From: Glandiceps talaboti
Lineage: Eukaryota > Hemichordata > Enteropneusta > Spengelidae
NCBI RefSeq assembly: GCF_964340395.1
Contig: NC_135559.1
Coordinates: forward strand, 24,446,494 to 24,510,493
Direction: 5' to 3'
Length of the DNA stretch: 64,000 bases
Under the pieces are notes generated by a model. That model saw only the letters and a list, made by a program, of their open reading frames with translations, had not been told where the DNA came from and did no database searches. This document shows positions 51,301 to 62,984 of the stretch, piece by piece (position 1 is the stretch's first letter; each line of letters begins with the position of its first letter). A program made the position numbers and the translations under genes.

Positions 51301-54300
51301 TAGTACTGTAGGTAACAGTATGACAAGTACACTAATTTAAATACTAGTAGTACTGTAGGTAACAGTATGACAAGTACACTAATTTAAATACTAGTAGTAC
51401 TGTAGGTAACAGTATGACAAGTACACTAATTTAAATACTAGTAGTACTGGAGGTAACAGTATGACAAGTACACTAATTTAAATACTAGTAGTACTGTAGG
51501 TAACAGTATGACAAGTACACTAATTTAAATACTAGCAGTACTGTAGGTAACAGTATGACAAGTACACTAATTTAAATACTAGTACTACTGGAGGTAAAAG
51601 TATGACAAGTACACTAATTTAAATACTAGTAGTACTGGAGGTAACAGTATGACAAGTAAACTAATTTAAATACTAGTAGTACTGGAGGTAACAGTATGAC
51701 AAGTAAACTAATTTAAATACTAGTAGTACTGGAGGTAACAGTATGACAAGTAAACTAATTTAAATACTAGTAGTACTGGAGGTAACAGTATGACAAGTAA
51801 ACTAATTTAAATACTAGTAGTACTGTAGGTAACAGTATGACAAGTACACTAATTTAAATACTAGTAGTACTGTAGGTAACAGTATGACAAATACACTAAT
51901 TTAAATACTAGCAGTACTGTAGGTGACAGTATGACAAGTACACTAATTTAAATACTAGTAGTACTGTAGGTAACAGTATGACAAGTACACTAATTTAAAT
52001 ACTAGTAGTACTGTAGGTAACAGTATGACAAGTACACTAATTTAAATACTAGTAGTACTGTAGGTAACAGTATGACAAGTACACTAATTTAAATACTAGT
52101 AGTACTGGAGGTAACAGTATGACAAGTACACTAATTTAAATACTAGTAGTACTGTAGGTAACAGTATGACAAGTACACTAATTTAAATACTAGTAGTACT
52201 GGAGGTAACAGTATGACAAGTACACTAATTTAAATACTAGTAGTACTGTAGGTAACAGTATGACAAGTACACTAATTTAAATACTAGTAGTACTGTAGGT
52301 AACAGTATGACAAGTACACTAATTTAAATATAAGTAGTACTGGAGGTAACAGTATGACAAGTACACTAATTTAAATACTAGTAGTACTGTAGGTAACAGT
52401 ATGACAAGTACACTAATTGAAATACTAGTAGTACTGTAGGTAACAGTATGACAAGTACACTAATTTAAATACTAGTAGTACTGGAGGTAACAGTATGACA
52501 AGTACACTAATTTAAATACTAGTAGTACTGGAGGTAACAGTATGACAAGTACACTAATTTAAATACTAGTAGTACTGTAGGTAACAGTATGACAAGTACA
52601 CTAATTTAAATACTAGTAGTACTGGAGGTAACAGTATGACAAGTACACTAATTTAAATACTAGTAGTACTGGAGGTAACAGTATGACAAGTACACTAATT
52701 TAAATACTAGTAGTACTGGAGGTAACAGTATGACAAGTACACTAATTTAAATACTAGTAGTACTGTAGGTAACAGTATGACAAGTACACTAATTTAAATA
52801 CTAGTAGTACTGTAGGTAACAGTATGACAAGTACACTAATTTAAATACTAGTAGTACTGGAGGTAACAGTATGACAAGTACAGTAATTTAAATACTAGTA
52901 GTACTGGAGGTAACAGTATGACAAGTACACTAATTTAAATACTAGTAGTACTGGAGGTAACAGTATGACAAGTACACTAATTTAAATACTAGTAGTACTG
53001 GAGGTAACAGTACTACTAGTATACTAATTTAAATACTAGTAGTACTGGAGGTAACAGTACTACTAGTATACTAATTTAAATACTAGTAGTACTGGAGGTA
53101 ACAGTATGACAAGTACACTAATTTAAATACTAGTAGTACTGGAGGTAACAGTATGACAAGTACACTAATTTAAATACTAGTAGTACTGTAGGTAACAGTA
53201 TGACAAGTACACTAATTTAAATACTAGTAGTACTGTAGGTAACAGTATGACAAGTACACTAATTTAAATACTAGTAGTACTGGAGGTAACAGTATGACAA
53301 GTACACTAATTTAAATACTAGTAGTACTGGAGGTAACAGTATGACAAGTACACTAATTTAAATACTAGTAGTACTGGAGGTAACAGTATGACAAGTACAC
53401 TAATTTAAATACTAGTAGTACTGTAGGTAACAGTATGACAAGTACACTAATTTAAATACTAGTAGTACTGTAGGTAACAGTATGACAAGTACACTAATTG
53501 AAATACTAGTAGTACTGGAGGTAACAGTATGACAAGTAAACTAATTTCAATACTAGTAGTACTGTAGGTAACAGTATGACAAGTACACTAATTTAAATAC
53601 TAGTAGTACTGTAGGTAACAGTATGACAAGTACACTAATTTAAATACTAGTAGTACTGGAGGTAACAGTATGACAAGTACACTAATTTAAATACTAGTAG
53701 TACTGTAGGTAACAGTATGACAAGTACACTAATTTAAATACTAGTAGTACTGGAGGTAACAGTATGACAAGTAAACTAATTTAAATACTAGTAGTACTGT
53801 AGGTGACAGTATGACAAGTACACTAATTTAAATACTAGTAGTACTGTAGGTAACAGTATGACAAGTACACTAATTTAAATACTAGTAGTACTGGAGGTAA
53901 CAGTATGACAAGTACACTAATTTAAATACTAGTAGTACTGTAGGTAACAGTATGACAAGTACACTAATTTAAATACTAGTAGTACTGGAGGTAACAGTAT
54001 GACAAGTACACTAATTTAAATACTAGTAGTACTGTAGGTAACAGTATGACAAGTACACTAATTTAAATACTAGCAGTACTGTAGGTAACAGTATGACAAG
54101 TACACTAATTTAAATACTAGTACTACTGGAGGTAAAAGTATGACAAGTACACTAATTTAAATACTAGTAGTACTGGAGGTAACAGTATGACAAGTAAACT
54201 AATTTAAATACTAGTAGTACTGGAGGTAACAGTATGACAAGTAAACTAATTTAAATACTAGTAGTACTGGAGGTAACAGTATGACAAGTAAACTAATTTA

Positions 54301-57300
54301 AATACTAGTAGTACTGGAGGTAACAGTATGACAAGTAAACTAATTTAAATACTAGTAGTACTGTAGGTAACAGTATGACAAGTACACTAATTTAAATACT
54401 AGTAGTACTGTAGGTAACAGTATGACAAATACACTAATTTAAATACTAGCAGTACTGTAGGTGACAGTATGACAAGTACACTAATTTAAATACTAGTAGT
54501 ACTGTAGGTAACAGTATGACAAGTACACTAATTTAAATACTAGTAGTACTGTAGGTAACAGTATGACAAGTACACTAATTTAAATACTAGTAGTACTGTA
54601 GGTAACAGTATGACAAGTACACTAATTTAAATACTAGTAGTACTGGAGGTAAGAGTATGACAAGTACACTAATTTAAATACTAGTAGTACTGTAGGTAAC
54701 AGTATGACAAGTACACTAATTTAAATACTAGTAGTACTGTAGGTAACAGTATGACAAGTACACTAATTTAAATACTAGTAGTACTGTAGGTAACAGTATG
54801 ACAAGTACACTAATTTAAATATAAGTAGTACTGGAGGTAACAGTATGACAAGTACACTAATTTAAATACTAGTAGTACTGTAGGTAACAGTATGACAAGT
54901 ACACTAATTGAAATACTAGTAGTACTGTAGGTAACAGTATGACAAGTACACTAATTTAAATACTAGTAGTACTGGAGGTAACAGTATGACAAGTACACTA
55001 ATTTAAATACTAGTAGTACTGGAGGTAACAGTATGACAAGTACACTAATTTAAATACTAGTAGTACTGTAGGTAACAGTATGACAAGTACACTAATTTAA
55101 ATACTAGTAGTACTGGAGGTAACAGTATGACAAGTACACTAATTTAAATACTAGTAGTACTGGAGGTAACAGTATGACAAGTACACTAATTTAAATACTA
55201 GTAGTACTGGAGGTAACAGTATGACAAGTACACTAATTTAAATACTAGTAGTACTGTAGGTAACAGTATGACAAGTACACTAATTTAAATACTAGTAGTA
55301 CTGTAGGTAACAGTATGACAAGTACACTAATTTAAATACTAGTAGTACTGGAGGTAACAGTATGACAAGTACAGTAATTTAAATACTAGTAGTACTGGAG
55401 GTAACAGTATGACAAGTACACTAATTTAAATACTAGTAGTACTGGAGGTAACAGTATGACAAGTACACTAATTTAAATACTAGTAGTACTGGAGGTAACA
55501 GTACTACTAGTATACTAATTTAAATACTAGTAGTACTGGAGGTAACAGTACTACTAGTATACTAATTTAAATACTAGTAGTACTGGAGGTAACAGTATGA
55601 CAAGTACACTAATTTAAATACTAGTAGTACTGGAGGTAACAGTATGACAAGTACACTAATTTAAATACTAGTAGTACTGTAGGTAACAGTATGACAAGTA
55701 CACTAATTTAAATACTAGTAGTACTGTAGGTAACAGTATGACAAGTACACTAATTTAAATACTAGTAGTACTGGAGGTAACAGTATGACAAGTACACTAA
55801 TTTAAATACTAGTAGTACTGGAGGTAACAGTATGACAAGTACACTAATTTAAATACTAGTAGTACTGGAGGTAACAGTATGACAAGTACACTAATTTAAA
55901 TACTAGTAGTACTGTAGGTAACAGTATGACAAGTACACTAATTTAAATACTAGTAGTACTGTAGGTAACAGTATGACAAGTACACTAATTGAAATACTAG
56001 TAGTACTGGAGGTAACAGTATGACAAGTAAACTAATTTCAATACTAGTAGTACTGTAGGTAACAGTATGACAAGTACACTAATTTAAATACTAGTAGTAC
56101 TGTAGGTAACAGTATGACAAGTACACTAATTTAAATACTAGTAGTACTGGAGGTAACAGTATGACAAGTACACTAATTTAAATACTAGTAGTACTGTAGG
56201 TAACAGTATGACAAGTACACTAATTTAAATACTAGTAGTACTGGAGGTAACAGTATGACAAGTAAACTAATTTAAATACTAGTAGTACTGTAGGTGACAG
56301 TATGACAAGTACACTAATTTAAATACTAGTAGTACTGTAGGTAACAGTATGACAAGTACACTAATTTAAATACTAGTAGTACTGGAGGTAACAGTATGAC
56401 AAGTACACTAATTTAAATACTAGTAGTACTGTAGGTAACAGTATGACAAGTACACTAATTTAAATACTAGTAGTACTGGAGGTAACAGTATGACAAGTAC
56501 ACTAATTTAAATACTAGTAGTACTGTAGGTAACAGTATGACAAGTACACTAATTTAAATACTAGCAGTACTGTAGGTAACAGTATGACAAGTACACTAAT
56601 TTAAATACTAGTACTACTGGAGGTAAAAGTATGACAAGTACACTAATTTAAATACTAGTAGTACTGGAGGTAACAGTATGACAAGTAAACTAATTTAAAT
56701 ACTAGTAGTACTGGAGGTAACAGTATGACAAGTAAACTAATTTAAATACTAGTAGTACTGGAGGTAACAGTATGACAAGTAAACTAATTTAAATACTAGT
56801 AGTACTGGAGGTAACAGTATGACAAGTAAACTAATTTAAATACTAGTAGTACTGTAGGTAACAGTATGACAAGTACACTAATTTAAATACTAGTAGTACT
56901 GTAGGTAACAGTATGACAAATACACTAATTTAAATACTAGCAGTACTGTAGGTGACAGTATGACAAGTACACTAATTTAAATACTAGTAGTACTGTAGGT
57001 AACAGTATGACAAGTACACTAATTTAAATACTAGTAGTACTGTAGGTAACAGTATGACAAGTACACTAATTTAAATACTAGTAGTACTGTAGGTAACAGT
57101 ATGACAAGTACACTAATTTAAATACTAGTAGTACTGGAGGTAACAGTATGACAAGTACACTAATTTAAATACTAGTAGTACTGTAGGTAACAGTATGACA
57201 AGTACACTAATTTAAATACTAGTAGTACTGGAGGTAACAGTATGACAAGTACACTAATTTAAATACTAGTAGTACTGTAGGTAACAGTATGACAAGTACA

Positions 57301-60300
57301 CTAATTTAAATACTAGTAGTACTGTAGGTAACAGTATGACAAGTACACTAATTTAAATACTAGTAGTACTGGAGGTAACAGTATGACAAGTAAACTAATT
57401 TAAATACTAGTAGTACTGGAGGTAACAGTATGACAAGTAAACTAATTTAAATACTAGTAGTACTGGAGGTAACAGTATGACAAGTAAACTAATTTAAATA
57501 CTAGTAGTACTGGAGGTAACAGTATGACAAGTAAACTAATTTAAATACTAGTAGTACTGTAGGTAACAGTATGACAAGTACACTAATTTAAATACTAGTA
57601 GTACTGTAGGTAACAGTATGACAAATACACTAATTTAAATACTAGCAGTACTGTAGGTGACAGTATGACAAGTACACTAATTTAAATACTAGTAGTACTG
57701 TAGGTAACAGTATGACAAGTACACTAATTTAAATACTAGTAGTACTGTAGGTAACAGTATGACAAGTACACTAATTTAAATACTAGTAGTACTGTAGGTA
57801 ACAGTATGACAAGTACACTAATTTAAATACTAGTAGTACTGGAGGTAATAGTATGACAAGTACACTAATTTAAATACTAGTAGTACTGTAGGTAACAGTA
57901 TGACAAGTACACTAATTTAAATACTAGTAGTACTGGAGGTAACAGTATGACAAGTACACTAATTTAAATACTAGTAGTACTGTAGGTAACAGTATGACAA
58001 GTACACTAATTTAAATACTAGTAGTACTGTAGGTAACAGTATGACAAGTACACTAATTTAAATATAAGTAGTACTGGAGGTAACAGTATGACAAGTACAC
58101 TAATTTAAATACTAGTAGTACTGGAGGTAACAGTATGACAAGTACACTAATTTAAATACTAGTAGTACTGGAGGTAACAGTATGACAAGTACACTAATTT
58201 AAATACTAGTAGTACTGGAGGTAACAGTATGACAAGTACACTAATTTAAATACTAGTAGTACTGTAGGTAACAGTATGACAAGTACACTAATTTAAATAC
58301 TAGTAGTACTGTAGGTAACAGTATGACAAGTACACTAATTTAAATACTAGTAGTACTGGAGGTAACAGTATGACAAGTACAGTAATTTAAATACTAGTAG
58401 TACTGGAGGTAACAGTATGACAAGTACACTAATTTAAATACTAGTAGTACTGGAGGTAACAGTATGACAAGTACACTAATTTAAATACTAGTAGTACTGG
58501 AGGTAACAGTACTACTAGTATACTAATTTAAATACTAGTAGTACTGGAGGTAACAGTACTACTAGTATACTAATTTAAATACTAGTAGTACTGGAGGTAA
58601 CAGTATGACAAGTACACTAATTTAAATACTAGTAGTACTGGAGGTAACAGTATGACAAGTACACTAATTTAAATACTAGTAGTACTGTAGGTAACAGTAT
58701 GACAAGTACACTAATTTAAATACTAGTAGTACTGTAGGTAACAGTATGACAAGTACACTAATTTAAATACTAGTAGTACTGGAGGTAACAGTATGACAAG
58801 TACACTAATTTAAATACTAGTAGTACTGGAGGTAACAGTATGACAAGTACACTAATTTAAATACTAGTAGTACTGGAGGTAACAGTATGACAAGTACACT
58901 AATTTAAATACTAGTAGTACTGGAGGTAACAGTATGACAAGTACACTAATTTAAATACTAGTAGTACTGGAGGTAACAGTATGACAAGTACACTAATTTA
59001 AATACTAGTAGTACTGGAGGTAACAGTATGACAAGTACACTAATTTAAATACTAGTAGTACTGGAGGTAACAGTATGACAAGTACACTAATTTAAATACT
59101 AGTAGTACTGGAGGTAACAGTATGACAAGTACACTAATTTAAATACTAGTAGTACTGTAGGTAACAGTATGACAAGTACATTAATTTAAATACTAGTAGT
59201 ACTGGAGGTAACAGTATGACAAGTACACTAATTTAAATACTAGTAGTACTGGAGGTAACAGTATGACAAGTACACTAATTTAAATATAAGTAGTACTGGA
59301 GGTAACAGTATGACAAGTACACTAATTTAAATACTAGTAGTACTGTAGGTAACAGTATGACAAGTACACTAATTTAAATACTAGTAGTACTGGAGGTAAC
59401 AGTATGACAAGTACACTAATTTAAATACTAGTAGTACTGGAGGTAACAGTATGACAAGTACAGTAATTTAAATACTAGTAGTACTGTAGGTAACAGTATG
59501 ACAAGTAAACTAATTTAAATACTAGTAGTACTGTAGGTAACAGTATGACAAGTACAGTAATTTAAATACTAGTAGTACTGTAGGTAACAGTATGACAAGT
59601 ACACTAATTTAAATACTAGTAGTATTGGAGGTAACAGTATGACAAGTACACTAATTTAAATACTAGTAGTACTGGAGGTAACAGTATGACAAGTAAACTA
59701 ATTTAAATACTAGTAGTACTGTAGGTAACAGTATGACAAGTAAACTAATTTAAATACTAGTAGTACTGTAGGTAACAGTATGACAAGTACACTAATTTAA
59801 ATACTAGTAGTACTGTAGGTAACAGTATGACAAGTACACTAATTTAAATACTAGTAGTACTGTAGGTAACAGTATGACAAGTACACTAATTTAAATACTA
59901 GTAGTACTGGAGGTAACAGTATGACAAGTACACTAATTTAAATACTAGTAGTACTGGAGGTAACAGTATGACAAGTACACTAATTTAAATACTAGTAGTA
60001 CTGTAGGTAACAGTATGACAAGTACACTAATTTAAATACTAGTAGTACTGGAGGTAACAGTATGACAAATACACTAATTTAAATACTAGTAGTACTGGAG
60101 GTAACAGTATGACAAATACACTAATTTAAATACTAGTAGTACTGGAGGTAACAGTATGACAAGTACACTAATTTAAATACTAGTAGTACTGGAGGTAACA
60201 GTATGACAAATACACTAATTTAAATACTAGTAGTACTGGAGGTAACAGTATGACAAGTACAGTAATTTAAATACTAGTAGTACTGTAGGTAACAGTATGA

Positions 60301-60751
60301 CAAGTACACTAATTGAAATACTAGTAGTACTGTAGGTAACAGTATGACAAGTACACTAATTGAAATACTAGTAGTACTGGAGGTAACAGTATGACAAGTA
60401 CACTAATTTAAATACTAGTAGTACTGGAGGTAACAGTACTACTAGTATACTAAGTATGAATACTAGTTTACACCCTTTTTGAAAAGTTGGAATTTAAGGT
60501 GTATTTCCATAATACTGAAGTCCAATTTGTGCATTGGTATTGGTCATTAACATTATATTTCAAGTTTTCAAAGGTATATGACTTAATAAACTAAAGTTAC
60601 TATACCATCATCATGTTGTTTCATGACAACCAAATCTATTGGTTGTGATATATCCTCGCCAACACTGTTGGCAGCAATACAATTATAAGTGCCTTCGTCT
60701 TCCTTGTTAACTTTCTCAATCACCAACCATTGTCTTTCATCTTTATATATT
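38838..60751 (-). CDS. Ig-transmembrane-TIR receptor, 3' four exons (5' end outside window)
   Basis: Joining 60606-60751, 44253-44354, 43746-43946 and 38838-39322 on the minus strand gives one uninterrupted frame of 310 residues. All three internal introns are GT-AG and phase 1, and the residue counts close exactly. Domain order is the C-terminal half of an I-set Ig domain, transmembrane helix, Lys-rich linker with a Gly-Asn-rich motif, then TIR. Such receptors (IL-1R/SIGIRR-like architecture) detect a ligand outside the cell and recruit TIR adaptors such as MyD88 inside. Here the TIR lacks key box 2 residues, so signalling may be altered. Introns are 16,251, 306 and 4,423 bp. Signal peptide, further Ig domains and start codon are not in the window. 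Whether the gene is expressed is unknown. The number of Ig domains, and so the true orthology, cannot be judged. Confidence 0.88.
39391..39850 (+). repeat. 460-bp direct repeat, left copy
   Basis: From AAGCGACCTATCGGTCAGAA to TTTACCAAGTCAACAA it is nearly identical to 63538-64000, with a few substitutions and short indels. The two copies lie in the same orientation, 24 kb apart, within introns of the same gene. Confidence 0.95.
39887..40412. mobile_element. 526-bp inverted-repeat element with TTAA or TA ends
   Basis: TTAATCGCCATCTTAGTTTC at 39887 is answered by its complement ending at 40412. Pairing continues inward for about 100 bp per arm, including GTTACAGTGGTAACA. The flanks fit either a TTAA duplication (piggyBac/Kolobok type) or a TA duplication (Tc1/mariner type). 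No transposase is present. Confidence 0.85.
40484..40603. mobile_element. 120-bp MITE, 9-bp target duplication with one mismatch
   Basis: The termini are TAGTCGTGCTTGCATACG on the left and the complement of TAGCCCTGCTTACATACG on the right. The flanks are ATCACTGAC (40475-40483) and ACCACTGAC (40604-40612). The terminus matches that of the 14135-14719 element. Confidence 0.75.
41750..42060 (+). repeat. About 145-bp tandem repeat, 2 copies
   Basis: AAAAAAAATCATAAAAAAT followed by AACAAATCTRARTARSCTMC-type text and GGAGATGATGAAAAT occurs twice. The copies are diverged. Confidence 0.75.
43070..43560 (+). repeat. AGGTCA-type dispersed repeat in intron 3
   Basis: Two tandem copies. A perfect AGGTCAAAGGTCA lies at 43110-43122, and a variant with one extra base near 43392. 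The TGGAGTCTCTATATATTA and ACAAATATGG landmarks are present. Confidence 0.75.
43677..43719 (-). pseudogene. Partial duplicate of the linker exon including its splice donor
   Basis: 43671-43719 repeats 43740-43788 almost exactly: the last 43 nt of the linker exon plus the GTAAAAG donor. The copy lies 69 bp downstream in the intron with a C/A run between. It has no acceptor of its own. An alternative donor here would extend the exon but hit the TAA that follows the first donor in the same frame. Confidence 0.85.
43746..43946 (-). CDS. Exon: juxtamembrane linker with Gly-Asn motif
   Basis: The exon is 201 nt with acceptor TACTTTGATAG and donor GTAAAAG. It starts with a basic VAKKKKAA stretch. 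It then has HVDGNFVVNTGDNARININ, alternating hydrophobic and polar residues with GN and GDN turns, and an acidic tail (DSGEDLAEHMLAEQ) ending EGSS. I know no named domain here. The strand-turn-strand pattern resembles amyloid-type signalling motifs, by inference only. Its 3' end is duplicated at 43677-43719. Confidence 0.85.
44144..44170. repeat. (ATGC)n microsatellite in the short intron
   Basis: About five GCAT tetranucleotides followed by a few CA, within the 306-bp intron between the linker and transmembrane exons. Confidence 0.9.
44253..44354 (-). CDS. Exon: transmembrane helix
   Basis: The exon is 102 nt with acceptor ATTTCTAAATTAAG and donor GTAAGAAG. It encodes a short GGYHW stretch, about 24 hydrophobic residues (WLLPVVIAAAVTAGVMLVLV and on) and a basic stop-transfer HRYR. 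Phase 1 on both sides. It sits immediately 3' (in gene sense) of the giant minisatellite intron. Confidence 0.9.
44463..60465. repeat. Giant 47-bp minisatellite, about 340 copies, hierarchical
   Basis: The unit reads AATTTAAATACTAGTAGTAC then TGKAGGTAACAGTATGACAA then GTACACT. The main variants are T/G at TGTAGG/TGGAGG, ACACT/AAACT, and rare markers. Marker positions show block periods of 54 and 53 units (2538 and 2491 bp) and a 133-unit, 6251-bp superblock. TACTGT-AGGTA-ACAGTA inside each unit is a perfect 6-bp stem; the G variant breaks it. Since 47 is not a multiple of 3, no long frame exists. It fills the intron between the Ig and transmembrane exons. Confidence 0.98.
60606..60751 (-). 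CDS. Exon: C-terminal half of an I-set Ig domain
   Basis: The acceptor is TTTTTCTCTGTAG just above 60751; the donor after 60606 is GTATAG. The 48 complete codons include WLVIEKVNKEDEGTYNCIAA, that is the Ig F-strand signature DxGxYxCxAxN followed by the NSVGE turn. The second Ig cysteine is present. The first cysteine and the core Trp must lie in an upstream exon. The exon begins in phase 2 and ends in phase 1. Confidence 0.9.
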
Positions 60752-60869
60752 CTACAGAGAAAAATGAATAGTAATCAGGAATGTATTTCTCTCATTACTA
60801 TTAGTAGTATTACACTCAAAAGTCACAGTGATGTAGTTTCTATAGTGTGATGACAAATTAAAGATGTTG

Positions 60870-61960
60870 TATGGTCACCATCCAGGAAATGTGATATAAG
60901 CACCAAAAGTAATGCACAAGTATACTTCTGTTGTTCTGCATAACCTTTAGACACTATTTTGAAAGAAATTGGACACATAAATGCTACAGACTGCAAGAAA
61001 TAACTTGATTTTGATAACTGACCTTAAAGTTCAAGAGTAATGTGAAAGGTTATTGTCTTACAAGAATATGGGGTTTCACACTTCAATGAATGGAATTTCT
61101 TTGTACTGAATTTTTTTAAAGTTATGCAATGATATATTGATTTGCTACTCCAAATTCAGTAAAAAATCATCATTCAGTAAAAATAGCACAAATATTGCAT
61201 TGTGCATAACTTCATGTTCAGGGCAATTACGGAATCTAATTTTTTGAAGGTTTAAAGTTATAACCAACAATTTTTTTTATACCTAATATGCATCATAATA
61301 ATCGAGCCATCCTTTTTTTAAGTGTACTTAATCAAGAAAAAGTATGGCAACATATTAATCAAATTTTAATGTGATGCGTCTACAAGGTTTTGTACTTCTT
61401 TATTTTTTTAAAATCAATTTGGAAGTACACCAATGTAACAGGTTTAACTTTCTTGGTTGTCTTTATATTATAATAGTAAAGCCAACAACATTCTATAGGT
61501 GATGAAACAGCTGTCTTACAACATATTACATAATCAAGTCATAAACCAAACTAGCCATGCTACACACTTTACCACCAGAGGAAATAGTAGAGTAAACGTT
61601 ATAGCTAATTAACAATGTACTGTTCTCACTGTCTCAGCTCATGAGGACAAATCTACACATTCTCAACGAAGTTAAACCCAATCTACTGGGTAATTTCAAA
61701 GTTGAAGATTTTTGAGGAGAAGCATACATTAGTTTTACCTAATATGCAGATCACTAATGAGATTTATGCACATGCAGATCCCATGAAATTTAAGCTTAAT
61801 CTGCTGGTTATTTTGCAATTGAAAAATTGTTTACCAAAAACATTTATTTGCATATAACTTGTAGTATCAATATGTTATGACTATTCCATAGAATAACACT
61901 TCTAGAAACATCTCACCAAGTTTCAGACTCATTCACCAAGTACTTTTTTCTTCCGTAAGG
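60870..61960. repeat. Diverged copies of dispersed repeats in the upstream intron
   Basis: 60870-61180 matches the AGGTCA-type family (GTGATATAAGCACCAAAAGT, CTTGATTTTGATAACTGACC). 61640-61950 contains core-array text (CTAATATGCAGATCACTAAT, AAGTTTCAGACTCATTCACC). I find no exon for the missing half of the Ig domain here. Confidence 0.6.
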
Positions 61961-61990
61961 AAGAGATATATTACTAATTAGTGGGTGGAA

Positions 61991-62047
<57 letters not shown>

Positions 62048-62860
62048 ATCATTTTCTTTAAAACGGCTGGCTCAAGTATACTGAAATTTTGTACATACAA
62101 TGTTTGGGGTAATGGCTAGACCTGATTAGTTTTTGAGTGAGATCTGTTCATGTTAATTAGAGAAATTTGCATATCAATGAAATCAACTAATTAAGGAATA
62201 TCTTAGGACTGCAGACTTCAATTTCAATATAATTTAGTTCATACGTTAACCATTAGAAAACGTATTTGTCCTATAAAGTTCGTTGATGTATCTTACAGTA
62301 TTAAAGAATAATTTGCATAATTAATGAGTTTCAGTAATTAGGCTATATCTTAAGACTGCACAGTTCAATTTCAATGTAATTTACTACATACATTAAACAT
62401 AACAAAGTCCACATCCCCTATAAAGTTTGTTGATGTACCTTACAGTTTTAATGACTGATTTGCATAATTAATAATTTTTAGTAATTAGGATACATCTTTA
62501 GAATGCATACTTTAATTTCAATATCATGTAGTACATAATGTTAACCATAACAAAGCAGATATTACCTATAAAATTTTGTTGGTATAGCTGATAGTTTAAA
62601 TGAAAAATTTGCATAATTAATGATTTAAGGTAACTAGGCTGTATCTTAAAAATGCAAGCTTCAAATTTGATATAATTTGGTACATATATCAACCATAATA
62701 ATATGCACCTGTCCTATGAACTTTGTTGATACAACTTTTACCTTTAATGAGTAATTTCAATAACGAACGATATTCAGTAATTAAGCAGTATCATGCACTC
62801 TTCAAATCCGTATAATTTGGCACATACATTAACCAGAGAAAGAATACTTGTCAAAGAAGT
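61950..62860 (-). repeat. Inverted copy of the 122-bp core array, with hairpin and (TG)n
   Basis: It has the same parts as 26390-27255 in reverse order. First comes a CTTCCGTAAGGAAG hairpin (61953), then (TG)n at 61993-62046, then TTTAAAACGGCTGGCTCAAG, and about six units with TTTGCATAATTAATGA and TTAGGCTATATCTTAA. Units are more diverged than within the other array. Confidence 0.8.
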
Positions 62861-62984
62861 CATTGAGAATGACATAGTCCCCGCTATGATTGGGTTTTAA
62901 AGATTGGCAGTTTATGTTGTCATTTTCTTGATATCACTACTCTGATCATGCAACAACACTTGTGAACCTAAATCAAACACACTT

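Noticed and set aside
44463-60465. Repeated recursive splice sites (TGTAG|GTAACA in every unit)
   Set aside because: The AG|GT juxtaposition is on the plus strand, while the only supported gene is on the minus strand. The sense strand has CTACAG acceptor-like text but no matching donors.
44463-60465. CRISPR-like regular array
   Set aside because: The whole 47-bp unit is conserved, with no unique spacers, and the context is eukaryotic. It is a minisatellite.
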